Position numbers and translations under genes: made by a program
Notes under the pieces: model-generated
Database searches by the model: none
The model's input: the letters and a program-made list of their open reading frames with translations, nothing else
Told to the model about the DNA's origin: nothing
Shown here: positions 23,593 through 32,451 of the stretch, in pieces
Position numbering within the stretch: the stretch's first letter is position 1
How the letters are laid out: the number at the start of each line of letters is the position of its first letter
Assembly (NCBI GenBank): GCA_041494245.1
Contig: JBGQAK010000013.1
Span: 1 to 64,000 of the forward strand
DNA length: 64,000 nt
Reading direction: 5' to 3'
Origin: RBG-13-68-16 sp041494245
GTDB taxonomy: Bacteria > Acidobacteriota > Thermoanaerobaculia > Thermoanaerobaculales > Thermoanaerobaculaceae

Positions 23593-25212
23593 ATGTCGAG
23601 ACGATCGTGGCTGAATCTCGCTGCTGCAACGCTGGTCATCGCGGTTGCTGCCACTGCCTTCGGAGGAGCCGGCGCCTCTGCGGTGCCCGACAACATCAGG
23701 CTCACCTGGTCGGAGAGCCCGAAAACCACCCAGACCATCGGCTGGCGTACGGACACGACGGTCGCGGCCGGGAAGGTCGAGTACTTCGCCATCGGCGGCA
23801 CACCCACCACCGTTGCGGCCCCACCGCCCGAGACGCTCACCACCAACGTGGGCGCCATCAACCTCTTCTCCGTGACGCTGCGCGACCTGCAGCCGGGGAC
23901 CAGGTACGTGTACCGCGTGGGCGAAGGCTCCACCTGGAGCCCTTACTACACCTTCGAGACCGAGAAGGCCGAGCCGGAGAGGTTCCAGTTCATCGTCTTC
24001 GGCGACTCCCATGAGGAGAAGCCGATCTACACGGTCTGGAAGAAGACCGTGACCCAGGCCTACCAGCAGAACCCCGAGGCGAAGTTCATCATGAGCGTCG
24101 GAGACCTGATCTACTCGGGGAAGGACTACACGCAGTGGCAGGCGTGGTTTGCGGGTGCCCAGGACGTCATCGCTCGGATCCCGGACATGCCGGTGATCGG
24201 CGATCACGAGCCGCGGGGCGTCACCAGCAAGGACGAGTGGCAGAGGCCGGAGTACTTCGTCAAGCTGTTCAGGGTTCCCCAGAACGGCCCGGCGGACTTC
24301 AAGGGTGAGGTCTACTCCTTCGACTATGGGGCCGCGCACATCGCAGTGCTGAACAGCGAGTTCACCGCCGAGTTTGTGGACGCTGCGCACCGCAAGGCCA
24401 TGATTGACGCCGAGGTTGCCTGGCTAGACGCGGACCTCACGGCGACGACCAAACCGTGGAAGGTCCTCGTGTACCACGAAGCCACTTACAACCTGGCCCA
24501 TGACCGAGCGGGGGTCCTCACCAAGGTCAACTTCGGGCCTGTCATCGACAAGCACCATGTGGACGTGGTGTTCAACGGCCACGACCATGCGATGGCCAGG
24601 AGCTACTTCATCAAGAACGAGGATTTCGTGGCGCGAGCTGCGGAGGGAACGGTGTACTTCATCTCCGGGAGGACGGGCGACAACGCCAAGGACAGCCTGG
24701 GTAGCAAGCTTTGGCACTCGTTCTTCTACGACCCACAGGCCCAGACCTGCTACCTCGTGGTCGCTGTGGATCGCGACAGGCTCGCAATCACGACCAAGCT
24801 CGAGGACGGGACCGTGGTGGACAGGTTCAGGATCGACAAGGCGAACCCTGAGAACAGCACGCCCGTCGTCCCATTCGGCGCCTACGTTGAGGCTGAGGAC
24901 CTAGCCTTCCCCAGCGCCCGTTTTGCACCGTTTGGGTCGTTGCTCCAGTTCGGCAACCCGCCGCAGCAGAACGCTGCCGGGGAGTGGTTCGTGGACATCA
25001 ACGCCCTTGCCGCGTACCTGTCTGCCAAGTTCGACCCCAAGACGAATGTGTTCAGCTACCACGACGATGAGATCAAGCTTCAGTTGGCCGACAAGATGTT
25101 CCTGGACAAGACGAAGAAGATGGTCTCCCTCGCCGGGCTCACCTCGGTGGGCTTCTACTGCAAGTACCACAAGCCCATGAACGTGGTCACGGTCGAGAGG
25201 TGGAGGGACTGA
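23593..25212 (+). CDS. Secreted purple-acid-phosphatase-like metallophosphoesterase
   Basis: 539 aa. Signal peptide 1-30 (cleavage near ASA). Residues 32-125 are the fibronectin-like N-terminal domain of purple acid phosphatases. The calcineurin-type catalytic domain has GDSH (Asp138, His140), GDLIY (Asp171, Tyr174), GDHE (203-206, where the family normally has GNH), YHE (His295) and NGHDH (His330, His332). The Asn-to-Asp change affects a metal ligand. Residues 430-539 form an extra C-terminal domain resembling copper-amine-oxidase-like N-terminal stalk repeats. It lies 13 bp after iolO, so phosphate removal from inositol phosphates outside the cytoplasm is a sensible role; some purple acid phosphatases are phytases. 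Confidence 0.85.
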   Translation: MSRRSWLNLAAATLVIAVAATAFGGAGASAVPDNIRLTWSESPKTTQTIGWRTDTTVAAGKVEYFAIGGTPTTVAAPPPETLTTNVGAINLFSVTLRDLQPGTRYVYRVGEGSTWSPYYTFETEKAEPERFQFIVFGDSHEEKPIYTVWKKTVTQAYQQNPEAKFIMSVGDLIYSGKDYTQWQAWFAGAQDVIARIPDMPVIGDHEPRGVTSKDEWQRPEYFVKLFRVPQNGPADFKGEVYSFDYGAAHIAVLNSEFTAEFVDAAHRKAMIDAEVAWLDADLTATTKPWKVLVYHEATYNLAHDRAGVLTKVNFGPVIDKHHVDVVFNGHDHAMARSYFIKNEDFVARAAEGTVYFISGRTGDNAKDSLGSKLWHSFFYDPQAQTCYLVVAVDRDRLAITTKLEDGTVVDRFRIDKANPENSTPVVPFGAYVEAEDLAFPSARFAPFGSLLQFGNPPQQNAAGEWFVDINALAAYLSAKFDPKTNVFSYHDDEIKLQLADKMFLDKTKKMVSLAGLTSVGFYCKYHKPMNVVTVERWRD

Positions 25213-25524
25213 GCGCGCGGGTTCCGCGGGCGGGGCTCTGACCCGAGGAGTCAACGCTCCGCTGCCCGATCGAGGCGAACAGCAGCCGCAGGTAGTCGTA
25301 GATCTCGGTGACCGTCGCGACCGTGGAGCGGGGGTTCTTCGAGGTGGTCTTCTGCTCAATCGAGATCGCCGGGGACAGGCCATCGATGGTGTCCACCCGC
25401 CTCTTTCCCGGGGGATGGCAGCCGGCAACCGTCCGTTGTAGTCCCCTTCGGGGTCGCCGTGAAGGAACACGCCTGCGGAGGCTGTGGGCGGCGAAGGAAT
25501 ACCCGCGGGCGCAAACCGGCTACC
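25213..25524. other. Gap right of the inositol locus
   Basis: 312 bp. The middle holds the uvrA fragment described separately. The remainder shows no ORF, operator or hairpin that I can support; it marks the right edge of the inositol locus. Confidence 0.5.
25262..25396 (-). pseudogene. uvrA fragment (45 codons)
   Basis: The minus-strand frame reads DTIDGLSPAISIEQKTTSKN followed by PRSTVATVTEIYDYLRLLFA, which is the highly conserved N-terminal region of UvrA, the excision-repair ATPase. Sequence before and after is not UvrA, so both ends are lost. No complete uvrA is present in the window. It is a non-functional remnant left by a rearrangement at the edge of the inositol locus. Confidence 0.85.
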
Positions 25525-26388
25525 ATGTGCGCGGCGGAGATGGCCAAGCTGCTCGATGGGCGCGAGAAGCCGGTCGCGCTGACCGTGGCTTTTCTTCTGC
25601 TGGCCACGGTCGCGGCGCTCGACTACCTCACAGGATGGGAGATCAGCCTCACGATCTTCTAGCTTTCCCCCATCGTGCTCGTGGCCTGGGTCGTAGGAAA
25701 GAGGGCTGGCACCCTCTTCGCCCTCCTGGGTGCCCTGGTGTGGATCCTCGTCGACGCCCTCAGTGGGCACCCCAAGGCGTACACGCTGGTGCGCTTCTGG
25801 AACGCCCTGGTGCTGGCGGGGTACTTCGTGATCACCGTGATCATCCTGGCGAAACTGAAGGTCGCGCTGGAGAACGAGCGCAACCTCTCGCGGTCGGACC
25901 CGGTCACCGGCGTCCCCAACACGCGGGCGTTCTACGAGTGGTCGACCAAGGAGGTCGAGCGAGCGCGCCGCTACCACCGGCCCATCACCTTCGTCTACGT
26001 GGACTGCGACGACTTCAAGGTGGTCAACGACCAGCACGGGCATGCCGGGGGCGACGCGGTGCTGCGGGAGGTCGCGAGAGCCCTACAGGAGCTGGTGCGG
26101 GACCTGGACCTGGTGGCGCGCGTGGGGGGGGACGAGTTTGTCGTCGTGCTGACCGAGACCGACCGGGCTGGCGCAGAGGTCGCCGTGGGCCGGCTGCGGG
26201 AGGGGTTGCTCGGGGCGATGGCCCGGCGGGGTTGGCCGGTGACGTTCAGCATCGGGGTCGCGAGCTTCATGGCGGGCGTGACCTCCGGGGAGGATGCCCT
26301 CCGCAAGGCGGACGATCTGATGTACTTCGCCAAGAGGCGCGGCAAGAACACCGTCGAGTTCGCAACCTTCGGTGACAGCCGCGGTTGA
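25525..26388 (+). pseudogene. Membrane diguanylate cyclase (GGDEF) broken by an in-frame TAG
   Basis: From ATG 25525 (or 25540) the frame encodes a short lead and a membrane helix (VALTVAFLLLATVAALDYL), reaches EISLTIF and meets TAG at 25660-25662. The same frame continues LSPIVLVAWVVGKRAG, more membrane helices and a full GGDEF domain (RVGGDEFVVVL, SDPVTGVPNTRAF, FVYVDCDDFKVVNDQHGHAGGD). In relatives the stop position is usually Tyr, so one base change (TAC or TAT to TAG) explains it. Downstream starts (GTG at 25675) could still produce a truncated enzyme lacking the first helices. A nonsense mutation, readthrough or a sequencing error are the alternatives. Confidence 0.8.
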
Positions 26389-26469
26389 ACTGCCTGCGCT
26401 CACGAGGCCCGCAGTCCGGGTCGACGGCCCCCGTGGGAGGGAACGCCTTGCAGGTCTCACGTTCCCCGG

Positions 26470-26679
26470 CTATGTGCGGCGCAGAATGGCGTTGAACTCG
26501 CTGGTGTCGTTGTCGTCCTTGGAACCCACCGGTGTGCCGCACGCGGAGCACCGGTACTCGTACTTGTTTCCGGTCGGCAGCACCAGCAGCAGGTGGCGGC
26601 GCACCGGGCGTGAGGCGCGGCAGGTAGGGCAGAACAGCTCCGAGACCTCGAACTGGTCGAACTGCGAGCGCCTGCTCAT
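26470..26679 (-). CDS. Small zinc-ribbon protein
   Basis: 69 aa, taken from ATG 26679. It carries two CxxC knuckles (FCPTC and YRCSACG) about 25 residues apart, as in zinc ribbons, and no membrane segment. Function is not recognisable. It is convergent with the disrupted diguanylate cyclase gene. Confidence 0.6.
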   Translation of the reverse strand: MSRRSQFDQFEVSELFCPTCRASRPVRRHLLLVLPTGNKYEYRCSACGTPVGSKDDNDTSEFNAILRRT

Positions 26680-26952
26680 CGCCACAGGGTTGCAGCCTTG
26701 GGTGGCTCGCGTCAAGGCAAGCGACCGTTGCCAGGGGTGACGCCGAACGCTATCTTGAGAGCGAAGCCGGTCCTTCGCCCTGGACACCGAGACGGTCGGT
26801 CACCCCGCGGCGCGGTCCACCGAACGAGGCGGTCGGCGCCGCCTCTGGCCGAAAGGTCGCGGTCGTACTCGGCCAGACCCCGCCCGCCGTGCTTCAATGG
26901 AGCGATGATTTGGTCCGAGGAGAACGACGGACCGGCGCGGGAGAAAGCCTCG

Positions 26953-29055
26953 ATGCTTGGCAGGGGATTCCTGGCGGTTGGTGTGATGCTGGTGGCGCAA
27001 GGTGCTGGGGGTGCACCCGCGCTCCCGCGCGTCGTGATCCTCGGCCGCCAGCCCAACGCCGGCGTATCGGCGGCTGTGCGCACGTACCTCGAGGCGTTCC
27101 GCTCGGTGGGGTACCCGGTGGAACTTGCAGGCGAGGGGAGCTTGGGGTCGGTCGGCGAGGCCGTTCTGGTCGTGCCGCTGGCGGAGGCCGGGGCCCTGGA
27201 TGTCGAAGCGTGCGGGAGGGTCGCCTCCTTCGTCGAGGGCGGTGGCAAGCTCGTGACGGCGGGGCCATCACCCCTGAGCCGGGCGCTCGGCGTCCGGTTT
27301 GCCGACGAGAGACTCGAGGTCGCCGCCATCACGGAACGACGTGCCCCCGCCCTTGCGATCCGATGGAAGGCCGCGTGTGGGTTTCAGCCGTTCGTCGCCC
27401 CCGACCCGGTGCGGACCTTCGCGTGGGCCGGAGAGGCGCGGCGCCCCATCGTGGTGTCGTTCCGGCACGGCCGCGGCACGGTGTTGTTCCTCGGCGTCGA
27501 GCTTGGGGATGAGAGCACCGCGGGCACCGCAAGGTTCCCGTACCTCCTGCAGGCCGTGGGCGAGGCGTTCGAAATCCAGCCGCCGCTGGCTCTGCACCAC
27601 CTGACCGTTTACGCCGACATCGGCGATCACCCGCGCGAAGAGCCGGCCGCGCTCGCGCGCAGGTGGCACCGGCGCGGGATCCGCGAAGTGCACCTGGGCA
27701 CCTGGCAGGGCTTCGACGCCAACGAGGCGTCGTTTTCGGCGCTGATCGCCGCGTGCCACCGCTACGGGATTCTGGTCTACGCGTGGCTCGAGTTGCCCGA
27801 GGTCAGCACGGCGTTCTGGGATGCCCACCCCGAGTGGCGCGAGAAGACCGCCACCGGCGCAGACGCGCACGTGGACTGGCGCCGGCTGATGGCGCTCGAC
27901 GTCCCGGAGTGCTCCGCTGCAGTGGCGCAGGGTGTGCTGGCGATGCTCGAGCGTCACGACTGGGACGGCGTGGACCTGGCGGAGATCTACTACGAGTCGC
28001 CCGCGGGTTTGGATGCGCCGGACCTCTTCACGCCGATGAACAGGGCGGCGCGCCAGGAGTTCGCGCGCCGGGGCGGGTTCGACCCGCAGGAGCTGTTCGT
28101 CGAGTCCTCGCCGCGGTACTGGAAGAAGGATCCGGCCGCGCTCGATGCGTTTCTCGCCTACCGCCGCGACAAGGTCGTCGAGCTCCATGAGCGGCTGATG
28201 GGGTTGCTGGCGTCGGCGCGCCGGCGCAAGCCCGGCCTCGACCTGGTCCTGACGCTGGTGGACGCACTCTACGACACCAGCATGCACGACCGGATCGCGA
28301 TCGACCCCGAGCGCATCACCAGGCTTGTCGTGAAGGACGCCTTTGCCCTGCAGGTGGAGGATCCCTACACGCTGTGGGCGCTCGGCCCGGAACGCTACGT
28401 GAGGATCGCCTCCGACTACAGGCGGCTGATCGGGCCGGCCGGGCGCCTCTCGATCGACATCAACGTTGTCCCGCGCGGCGAGGAGGTCGTGCCGACCTCG
28501 CAGCAGACCGGCCTCGAGCTCTACCGTCTCGTCTCGGAGGCGAGGCGCGCGTTCCCGAAGGTGTGCGTCTACTCCGAGGGCACCATCTACCCGCTGGATT
28601 TCTCCCTCCTGCCGAACGCCCTCGCTGCCACGGCGAGCGTCCAGCCGCAGGGGAGGGGAGCCGTGCTCGTGGAGAGCGAGGACGGCGTCGAGCTGGCCAC
28701 GGGGCACGGCCCGCGCGCGGTCAGGGTGGACGGCGTGCCGTGGCCCGCGTTGCGCGAACGGACGGTGCTCGTACCGAAGGGGCGGCACCTGGTGGAGTGG
28801 CAGGACGGCGCACCGGAGGGCGGCGCCATGCGGCTGCGGGAGATCAACGCGGTCCTGCTCGACGCAAAGACCGGGAGGGATTTCCTGAGCGTGCGCTACG
28901 CGTCGCCGGCCAGGGCGTTCCTGACGCTCTCGTTCCGCCCGGCGCGCGCCGAGGTGGACGGCAGCCCCGCCGCGGTGGCGGTGGAGGCGGCCGAGCACGG
29001 GTTCGTGGTCTCGGCGCCCCCCGGCGAGCACACCCTCAGCGTGTTTCGGAGGTAG
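26953..29055 (+). CDS. Secreted TIM-barrel protein, glycoside-hydrolase-like
   Basis: 700 aa from ATG 26953, selected because the following 25 residues form a signal peptide (LGRGFLAVGVMLVAQGAGG); ATG 26905 is an alternative. Residues 25-200 look like a flavodoxin/glutaminase-like domain as found in some glycosidases (VILGRQP, HGRGTVLFLGVELG). Residues 215-520 resemble a TIM barrel of glycosidase-like proteins, with YGILVYAWLELP, DGVDLAEIYYES and VCVYSEGTIYP carrying acidic residues at strand ends. A C-terminal beta-sandwich follows. Probably acts on a polysaccharide outside the cytoplasm; family assignment and catalytic residues are uncertain. Confidence 0.6.
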   Translation: MLGRGFLAVGVMLVAQGAGGAPALPRVVILGRQPNAGVSAAVRTYLEAFRSVGYPVELAGEGSLGSVGEAVLVVPLAEAGALDVEACGRVASFVEGGGKLVTAGPSPLSRALGVRFADERLEVAAITERRAPALAIRWKAACGFQPFVAPDPVRTFAWAGEARRPIVVSFRHGRGTVLFLGVELGDESTAGTARFPYLLQAVGEAFEIQPPLALHHLTVYADIGDHPREEPAALARRWHRRGIREVHLGTWQGFDANEASFSALIAACHRYGILVYAWLELPEVSTAFWDAHPEWREKTATGADAHVDWRRLMALDVPECSAAVAQGVLAMLERHDWDGVDLAEIYYESPAGLDAPDLFTPMNRAARQEFARRGGFDPQELFVESSPRYWKKDPAALDAFLAYRRDKVVELHERLMGLLASARRRKPGLDLVLTLVDALYDTSMHDRIAIDPERITRLVVKDAFALQVEDPYTLWALGPERYVRIASDYRRLIGPAGRLSIDINVVPRGEEVVPTSQQTGLELYRLVSEARRAFPKVCVYSEGTIYPLDFSLLPNALAATASVQPQGRGAVLVESEDGVELATGHGPRAVRVDGVPWPALRERTVLVPKGRHLVEWQDGAPEGGAMRLREINAVLLDAKTGRDFLSVRYASPARAFLTLSFRPARAEVDGSPAAVAVEAAEHGFVVSAPPGEHTLSVFRR

Positions 29056-29091
29056 GACGAGCCGGGTCAGATCCGCTGCCCACGGCGCCAG

Positions 29092-30753
29092 TCAACTGCC
29101 GCCGGCGACCAGTACCCAGGCGCCGTCGCGTGCGAGCTCCCGCCCGCCGACCTCCGGGTGCAGCTCCTCCCACCAGGTGTCGCCCATGATCATCCGGACG
29201 GTGTTCTCGCGTGCGAGGGTATCGCGGACGAGGTCGCGCTCGGCGGGCGTCCGCGCGCGCAGGAACACCGTGCATCGCCCGGTCGCCAGGTTCTGAGTAA
29301 CTCGGTGGTTCATCTCCACGACGTGGATGGGGAGCCCAAGCGGGAGCTCGCGCGCGGCGGCGGTCGCGAGGTTGCGCACCGGTGCGATCGACGTCATGGT
29401 CACCAGATCGCCCGCCGAGATCAGCAACGCCGCCCAGGCCAGCGCCCCGGTGATCCTGAGGGCCCGCACCGCCCGCAGCGCCCCCGTGCGGGCCAGCCGC
29501 CAGGCGGCGAGCGAGCCACCGGCAAGCAGCGCCGCGGCGAGGAGGAAACCGGCGCGGGGCCACGGGCCCTGCGGCAGGTGGGCCAGTTCCGGGGCCTTCC
29601 TGAGGATCGCCGTGCCGAGGAGCTCCGGGGCCCTGGCCAGCAAGGTGGGGAGCGCCCCGATGAACAACGCGAAGATTGTGCAGAGCGCGACCGTGGCGAG
29701 CCAGGGCGGTGCGTCCCTGCATTCGGCCCCGCGCAGGGTCAGGGCCACGAGGATCGCAAGCGCGGGGAGCGCGGGCGCGATGTAGTTGGGAAGCTTGGTG
29801 GCGACCAGCGAGAAGCCCACCACGACCACCAGGCCCCAGACGGTCGCGAAGCTCGCGAGTCGCCGCGACGCCTGATCGAGGCGCAGCGCCCGTAGGAAGG
29901 CCGTCGGGACAAAGGCCGTGAACGGCAGCAGCCCCGCGGCCACGACTGCGAGGTAGTAGAGGGGCGAGCCGCGGTGCCCCTGCATGGGCGCGAGCGCCCG
30001 GGAGAGGTTGTGCTCGCCGATGAACTCCGCGAGGAACGCCGGGCCCGCGGCGAGCGCCGTGAGCACATAAGGGGGCAGCCCGACCGCGAGCGTTAACGGG
30101 ATCCCCCATACGATCCCCGAGCGCCGCAGGGTGGACCAGACCTCGCGCCGCACGAGCGCGTCGCACAGGAGAATGGCGCCCGCGATCAGGGGGAACGCCG
30201 GACCCTTGACCGCGAACGCGAGGCCGGTCATGGCATAGCCGACCGCGAGGGCGCCGCGCCGGCGTGCCGGGTTTCGCTCCTCCAGCCCGCGCAGGAACGC
30301 CAGGAGGGCCACTGTCATCGCCATGGTGAGGAGCGCGTCGAGCAGGCCGATCCTCCCGAGGCTGAAAGGGAGCAGCGAGGCCCCCGCGACCCAGACGGCG
30401 GCCTCGGCGGCTCCCCGGCCCGCCCGTCGCGCCACCTCCCGTGCGAGACAGGCCAGCGTGAGAAGGAGCGCGAGGGCACTCACCAGCCGCGCTGCCACGG
30501 GAGTGAGGCCGAGGAGCTTGAAGGCCAGGGCGACGAGCCAGTAGAAGACGATCGGCTTCTCGTAGAACGGCTCGCAGTTGGACACGGGGCCAAGCCAGTC
30601 GCCGGAGGCCCACATGTGGCGGGCCACGTCGGCGTAGACGGCCTCGTCGTAATCGAGGAACCAGGGCGTACCGAGACCGGCCGCCAAGGCCAGGCCGACC
30701 ACCAGGATGGCGAGCCGGGGCCGGGGTGTCGCGTGCGACGGCGGGGCATCCAT
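29092..30753 (-). CDS. ArnT-like glycosyltransferase, GT39/GT83 membrane protein
   Basis: 553 aa with 11-13 predicted transmembrane helices. The periplasmic loop after helix 1 has the family-defining acidic pair in LDYDEAVYADVARHM, which binds the lipid-linked sugar donor. FYEKPIVFYWLVALAFKLLG and GRIGLLDALLT are typical of ArnT and related enzymes that move a sugar from an undecaprenyl or dolichyl phosphate carrier to lipid A, glycan or protein. A soluble C-terminal domain of about 120 aa follows. Acceptor unknown. Confidence 0.82.
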   Translation of the reverse strand: MDAPPSHATPRPRLAILVVGLALAAGLGTPWFLDYDEAVYADVARHMWASGDWLGPVSNCEPFYEKPIVFYWLVALAFKLLGLTPVAARLVSALALLLTLACLAREVARRAGRGAAEAAVWVAGASLLPFSLGRIGLLDALLTMAMTVALLAFLRGLEERNPARRRGALAVGYAMTGLAFAVKGPAFPLIAGAILLCDALVRREVWSTLRRSGIVWGIPLTLAVGLPPYVLTALAAGPAFLAEFIGEHNLSRALAPMQGHRGSPLYYLAVVAAGLLPFTAFVPTAFLRALRLDQASRRLASFATVWGLVVVVGFSLVATKLPNYIAPALPALAILVALTLRGAECRDAPPWLATVALCTIFALFIGALPTLLARAPELLGTAILRKAPELAHLPQGPWPRAGFLLAAALLAGGSLAAWRLARTGALRAVRALRITGALAWAALLISAGDLVTMTSIAPVRNLATAAARELPLGLPIHVVEMNHRVTQNLATGRCTVFLRARTPAERDLVRDTLARENTVRMIMGDTWWEELHPEVGGRELARDGAWVLVAGGS

Positions 30754-30825
30754 CTGCCGACAGCATAGGCCCGGGATCGCGGTTCGGCACGGCCGGCGAC
30801 CGTGCGGAGGCGTTGTACGCGGCGG

Positions 30826-31344
30826 TCAGGCTGGGCTGAGCGCCACGCTGCGCAAGGAGAGGCTTCCGTGCTGGAAGCCCTCGTAGAGCGTCACCACGCG
30901 GTCGTGCTCCCCTGCCGCGCCGAGGACGACGAACAGTGGCTCCAGGTGCTCCGGGGTGGGGACGGCGAGGGCGGCGTGGGGTGCACGGGCCGCGTACTCG
31001 GTGAGCGAGCCGGAGTCCATCACGGCGAGACGGTCGCGTACCCAGGTGTCGAACTGCTGCGCCCAGTCCGGAATCGGTGCCTCGTCGGCGTCCAGGCGGA
31101 CCGTGCGGAGGTTGTGGACGATCCCACCGCTGCCCACCAGCAGAACGCCCCGCCCGCGCAGGGGTGCGAGCGCACCGCCGAGGCGCAGGAGCTCCGCGGG
31201 CCGGACCGGGAAGGGGAGCGAGACCTGGACAACGGGCACCCGGGCGCCTGGGAACACCCAGCGCAGCGGAACCCATGCGCCGTGGTCGAGGCCGCGCTCC
31301 GGGTCGAGCCGCGCCTCGAAACCGTATAGTACCAGGTACCACAA
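30826..31344 (-). pseudogene. DODA-type extradiol dioxygenase, 5' end lost at the transposable element
   Basis: The frame encodes the C-terminal two thirds of a 4,5-DOPA-type dioxygenase (YgiD/LigB family): RGLDHGAWVPLRWVF, GSGGIVHNLR, EHLEPLFVVLGAAGEHD and LYEGFQHGSLSLRSV. Family members are about 260 aa and start with a zinc-binding SHG motif. Here only about 165 family residues remain and the first codons (WYLVLY) come from the terminal repeat of the adjoining element. The missing N-terminal half is not found on the far side of the element, so insertion was accompanied by deletion or rearrangement. Without the N-terminal zinc ligands it should be inactive. Confidence 0.8.
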
Positions 31345-32451
31345 AATTGCAAATGTTGTATGCTGATGGGGCGACCTGGCCTCTTGGGAGGGTGCCGTGC
31401 CACGTCAGCCGAGGGTTTTTGTGAATGGGGCGGTCTACCACGTTTACTGCCGCGTCGGACGCGGCGAGCCCGTTTTCCGGAACCAGGGTGAAACCGAGGC
31501 CCTAATCAAGGTCCTCGAGGAGGTCAAGCGCCGGGATGGCCTCGCCGTGCTCGCGTGGTGCATCATGTGGAAGCACTACCATCTGGTCTTGCGCTGCGGG
31601 AAGGTCCCGCTGTGGCGGACGATGCGACTGATCCAGGGGCGGTACGCCAAGGGCTTCAACAGGCGCCAGCGGGTCTACGGGCCGCTGTGGCAGGGTCGCT
31701 ACAAGGCGAAGCTGGTGATTGGCGAGCGGTACCTTCAGCAGGTCGTCGTCTACGTCCACCTCAACCCTTCGGCCGCCGGCGGGGTCAGGGATCCGGCGAT
31801 GCACCGTTGGAGCGGCCACAGGGAGCTTCTTGGCACCGGTGAAACTGGGCTGGCTGATGTTGACGAGGCTCTGCTGGCTTTCGGGGAAACCCGGGAGGCG
31901 GCCCGAAGGACGTACGTTCAAGCCGTCAGGGGCGCGAAGGGAGCTCCGTGGCTGGACCGGGAGCCTGGTCAACTTCCGTGGTGGAAGAACGCCGGGCGCA
32001 ACGACAAGCTGGAGCCTCCCGAAGGTCCGGACAGGCTCGACGCGCTCGGAGCGAGTTCCGCGCCCGAGCGTCGTGTCCTGTCCCCTGACCAGTACCTCGT
32101 CGCGGCCGTCAATGCCCTGGACGTAGGCCTGGATTCCCTCGCCGGGCCCCGCTCCGGGCGAGAGGTGACGCGCATGAGGGAAATGGTTGCCCTTGTCGGC
32201 GTCGAAGCCTATGGCGTAAGGGTAAAGGACATTGCGCAGCGTCTGGGCAAGAACCCCGGGGTCGTCAGCCGTTGGGCAAACGCGGGGGGTGAGCGTCGCA
32301 CCCGTGACGACGCCTTCCGCGAGCGGATCGGACAGTTTGCGGCGGGCGTGCGTGCGCTGACCACGCCAGCACCCGTCGAGGAGAGCGATTTCGTGAGCGG
32401 CATGGCCAGCTCCTTCATCGACTGATTTGCAATATCGTAGTACCTGGTACC
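31329..32451 (+). mobile_element. REP-transposase-type (Y1) element with inverted ends
   Basis: About 1.12 kb. The left end (31329-31354, GTACCAGGTACC...ATTGCAAAT) and right end (32425-32450, ATTTGCAAT...GTACCTGGTAC) are inverted copies with few differences. Each contains the near-palindrome GTACC-N-GGTAC. The right end overlaps the transposase stop codon. Both flanking genes appear truncated at the ends. Confidence 0.75.
31397..32425 (+). CDS. REP-associated tyrosine transposase (Y1_Tnp) with C-terminal helical domain
   Basis: 342 aa from GTG 31397 behind GGGAGGG. Residues 1-130 are an HUH single-strand nuclease domain: HVYCR, the metal-binding His60-Tyr-His62 (WCIMWKHYHLVLR) and a likely catalytic Tyr83 in RYAKGFNRR, then YGPLWQGRYKA. 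The C-terminal half has a DnaA/helix-turn-helix-like region (YGVRVKDIAQRLGKNPGVVSRW). Such proteins move or maintain small palindromic repeats. The inverted GTACC-N-GGTAC repeats at both ends are presumably its recognition sites. Confidence 0.88.
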   Translation: MPRQPRVFVNGAVYHVYCRVGRGEPVFRNQGETEALIKVLEEVKRRDGLAVLAWCIMWKHYHLVLRCGKVPLWRTMRLIQGRYAKGFNRRQRVYGPLWQGRYKAKLVIGERYLQQVVVYVHLNPSAAGGVRDPAMHRWSGHRELLGTGETGLADVDEALLAFGETREAARRTYVQAVRGAKGAPWLDREPGQLPWWKNAGRNDKLEPPEGPDRLDALGASSAPERRVLSPDQYLVAAVNALDVGLDSLAGPRSGREVTRMREMVALVGVEAYGVRVKDIAQRLGKNPGVVSRWANAGGERRTRDDAFRERIGQFAAGVRALTTPAPVEESDFVSGMASSFID

